Shown: positions 62,342 through 64,000 of the stretch, piece by piece
Numbering within the stretch: the stretch's first letter is position 1
Layout: each line of letters opens with the position of its first letter
Source of the DNA: Luteococcus peritonei
GTDB taxonomy: Bacteria > Actinomycetota > Actinomycetes > Propionibacteriales > Propionibacteriaceae
DNA: 64,000 nucleotides
Reading direction: 5' to 3'
Assembly (NCBI RefSeq): GCF_039526385.1
Contig: NZ_BAAAIX010000027.1
Location: 62,001 to 126,000 of the forward strand
Position numbers and translations under genes: made by a program
The notes under the pieces: generated by a model
Seen by the model: only the letters and a program-made list of their open reading frames with translations
The model's database searches: none
Told to the model about the DNA's origin: nothing

Positions 62342-63229
62342 GTGCCCCATCACGCCGTAGTGGTCGGCCCGATGGCAGAGCTCCGAGTCCCGGCGCTTCA
62401 GCTAGTCGTCGAGTGGCGCGCCAAGCACCGCCGTTCACACACGACTGGTGGGAACGCCACCTATGCACTGTGCCGGCTCGCCGACGACATCGTCGACGCG
62501 CCGATGGCCACCGCCAGCACGGAGCGGGTCCCCGCCACCCGGGCCGCCCTGCGAGCCTTCCAGGCCGCCTTCGAGCGGGCGGTCGACGATCCCTCCTCGG
62601 CCGGGCCGGTCCTGGCGGCGGTCGGCACCACGGTGCGCAGCTCCGGCATCACGCTGGAGTGCTTCGACCGCTTCTTGGGCGCCATGTCCATGGACCTCGA
62701 CACCACGAGCTACCAGACCTGGTCCGACCTGCTGGACTACATGGAGGGGTCGGCGGCCGTGATCGGGGAGATGATGCTGCCGGTGCTGCGACCCAGCTCC
62801 CCCGCGGCGCGCGAGCCGGCCCGGGCCCTGGGCTTCGCCTTCCAGCTCACCAACTTCCTGCGCGACGTGGACGAGGACCTGTCGCGGGGCCGGGTCTACA
62901 TCCCGCAGGAGGACCTGCGACGCTTCGGCGCCGATCCGCGCCGCCGGGTGGTGGACGAGCCGTGGCGCGAGCTGATGCGTTTCGAGATCGCGCGCAACCG
63001 TGAGCTGTACGCGCAGGCCGACCAGGGCCTTGGCCTGCTGCCCCCGGCGTCGCGTCGCTGCGTGGGCACGGCCCGGTTGCTCTACGCACGCATCCTGGAC
63101 CTTGTGGAGGACAACGACTACGACGTCTTCTCCGGACGGCTGCGCCTGCCCACCTGGCGCAAGGCCATGACCGCCGCTCGCGGTGGCGTCGACCTGGGCC
63201 TGCCCCAGGCCCCCGGGAGAGCGTCATGA
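62342..63229 (+). CDS. crtB: phytoene synthase, N terminus atypical
   Basis: The protein has 295 residues. It condenses two geranylgeranyl diphosphates to phytoene. The two Asp-rich motifs are DDIVD (48-52) and DVDED (175-179, in NFLRDVDEDLSRGRVYIP), and QTWSDLLDYMEGSAAVIG is typical. The usual N-terminal block with an R-LLP motif before the first Asp motif is missing or replaced by RSHTTGGNATYAL. A start at the ATG 62372 or a sequence error/frameshift upstream is possible. No good ribosome site is visible. The stop overlaps crtY. Confidence 0.8.
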   Translation: MPHHAVVVGPMAELRVPALQLVVEWRAKHRRSHTTGGNATYALCRLADDIVDAPMATASTERVPATRAALRAFQAAFERAVDDPSSAGPVLAAVGTTVRSSGITLECFDRFLGAMSMDLDTTSYQTWSDLLDYMEGSAAVIGEMMLPVLRPSSPAAREPARALGFAFQLTNFLRDVDEDLSRGRVYIPQEDLRRFGADPRRRVVDEPWRELMRFEIARNRELYAQADQGLGLLPPASRRCVGTARLLYARILDLVEDNDYDVFSGRLRLPTWRKAMTAARGGVDLGLPQAPGRAS

Positions 63230-64000
63230 GGTTCCCGCAGGCCGACGTGGCGGTGGTGGGTCTGGGCCCGGCCGGGCGTGCCCTGGCGTACCGGCTGCTG
63301 CACCACGGCGCTCGGGTGGTGGTGGCCGACCCCGCCCCCGAGCGAGCCTGGTGGCAGACCTATGCGGCCTGGCAGCACCAGCTGCCCGACTGGCTGGACG
63401 ACGATGTCGTCGGGGCACAGGCCGGCCGGCCCGTGATCCGCGCCCCCCGGCCGGTGCAGCTCGATGACCGCTACCTGGTGCTGGACAGCGGGCGGCTGCA
63501 GCGGAGCCTGGACATCTCGGCGGCCGAGCCGCTGCCCGAGCTGCTGGACGAGGCCGCGATGTCCACCCTGGCGCCGGTGGTGGTGGACTGCCGCGGCTCC
63601 CACCCGCTGCCGGTCCGCAGCCGCGGCCGGCGGTGGCGCGAGGGGCCCACCCAGAGCGCCTACGGCGTCGTGCTGCCCGCCGAGCTGGCCGCCGGTCTGC
63701 TGGAGGGTGCCGACTCGGTGCTGATGGATTGGCGCCCCCACGACGGCGCGACCTCCTGGGGCCCGCGTCGCCCCAGCTTCTGCTACCTGGTTCCGGTGCC
63801 CGGCGGCGGGGTGCTCGCGGAGGAGACCAGCCTGGCCGCCACCCCCGCCATGGACCGTGGGCTCCTGCGCCACCGGCTGGCGGTGCGGCTGCGACGCCAC
63901 GGGGTCGCGGCCCACGAGATGGCGGCCGCCCCCACCGAGAGGGTCCACATCCCGCTGCTGCCGGCGCCCCGCCCTGCGGTGCCCGGGCCGGCGCAGGTGC
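63226..64000 (+). CDS. crtY: lycopene beta-cyclase (CrtY/CrtL type), cut by window end
   Basis: The first 258 residues are in the window with no stop. The N-terminal dinucleotide fold has VVGLGPAGRALAYRLL, QTYAAWQHQLPDWL matches the substrate-domain segment, and MDWRPH, CYLVPVPGGGVLAEETSL are the family's later motifs. It cyclises the ends of lycopene to beta-rings. The ATG shares bases with the crtB stop. The rest of the gene and further crt genes are presumably to the right. Confidence 0.85.
   Translation, partial: MRFPQADVAVVGLGPAGRALAYRLLHHGARVVVADPAPERAWWQTYAAWQHQLPDWLDDDVVGAQAGRPVIRAPRPVQLDDRYLVLDSGRLQRSLDISAAEPLPELLDEAAMSTLAPVVVDCRGSHPLPVRSRGRRWREGPTQSAYGVVLPAELAAGLLEGADSVLMDWRPHDGATSWGPRRPSFCYLVPVPGGGVLAEETSLAATPAMDRGLLRHRLAVRLRRHGVAAHEMAAAPTERVHIPLLPAPRPAVPGPAQV

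Noticed and set aside
62224..63003. Overlapping frame as alternative product at the crtB locus
   Set aside because: It is in another frame from the phytoene synthase motifs and is Arg/Gly/Ala-rich without domain signals. I also tried joining it to crtB by a frameshift and gained no missing motif.

Overview
This is a gene-dense, very GC-rich bacterial chromosome segment typical of an actinobacterium. Gene content points to the Propionibacteriaceae or a close relative: SepH, FasR with fabDHPF, the actinobacterial DUF3000/3093/3145/3710/4193/4235 families, many GTG starts, leaderless-looking starts, a LexA box of the actinobacterial TCGAAC-N4-GTTCGA type and the HemQ haem branch. The order hemQ-hemE-DUF3000-rnd-dxs ... 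TrmA-like methyltransferase-APC permease-two TrkA proteins-OB fold-DUF3710-dut-DUF3093-DUF4193 follows, from memory, the Rv2676c-Rv2700 part of the Mycobacterium tuberculosis chromosome. This is therefore mostly conserved core chromosome with accessory insertions. I cannot name the species.

Layout. 1-1300: three tRNA genes (Cys, Gly, Val) and non-coding DNA. 1305-4711: a sirohydrochlorin chelatase-like protein, PPK2, a stand-alone LigD polymerase domain and MsrB. 4761-6830: an FMN riboswitch controlling a two-gene importer (ribX, ribY) that lacks an ATPase. 6913-12633: hemQ-hemE, DUF3000-rnd and dxs. 12780-16649: a small protein of unknown function behind a promoter with a LexA box, then aconitase and a tiny Cys protein. 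16717-24450: the RNA methyltransferase/APC/TrkA/dut block. 24699-31583: an S9 peptidase, ferrochelatase, SepH, and a ThuA-PHP pair. 31621-36657: the fatty-acid synthase operon fasR-fabD-fabH-acpP-fabF. 36759-40533: a GNAT protein, an APH(3')-like kinase, DUF3145 and a second S9 peptidase.

40658-44318 looks like a self-contained catabolic module: DUF2848 protein, MHS-type transporter, GntR/FCD regulator and nitrilase, with the same ATGTATAC motif in both divergent promoters. 44337-51841: a PLP-binding protein, a MoxR-DUF58-VWA-VWA operon, a membrane protein with a kinase-N-lobe-like start and a Ser/Pro repeat tail, an HAD phosphatase and a Nudix hydrolase. 51871-59546: a CAU tRNA, an M23 peptidase, TrpB2, the trehalose genes otsB/otsA, an AEC transporter, a secreted trypsin-like protease next to a 36-bp perfect palindrome, and the methionine/alanine transporter MetP with its 52-residue partner MetS.

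61372-64000: a short protein with the outline of a T4-type polynucleotide kinase but without its catalytic residues, then a 570-bp non-coding stretch, then the start of a carotenoid operon (crtB with an odd N terminus, and crtY cut off by the window end).

Functional links that can be read: the coproporphyrin-dependent haem route (hemE, hemH, hemQ); isoprenoid supply (dxs) and carotenoids (crtB, crtY); fatty-acid synthesis under a PucR-type activator; trehalose made and dephosphorylated by a divergent otsA/otsB pair; and flavin uptake under FMN control. The least explained items are the LexA-box gene, the GntR/DUF2848 module, the pseudokinase-like proteins and the large palindrome.
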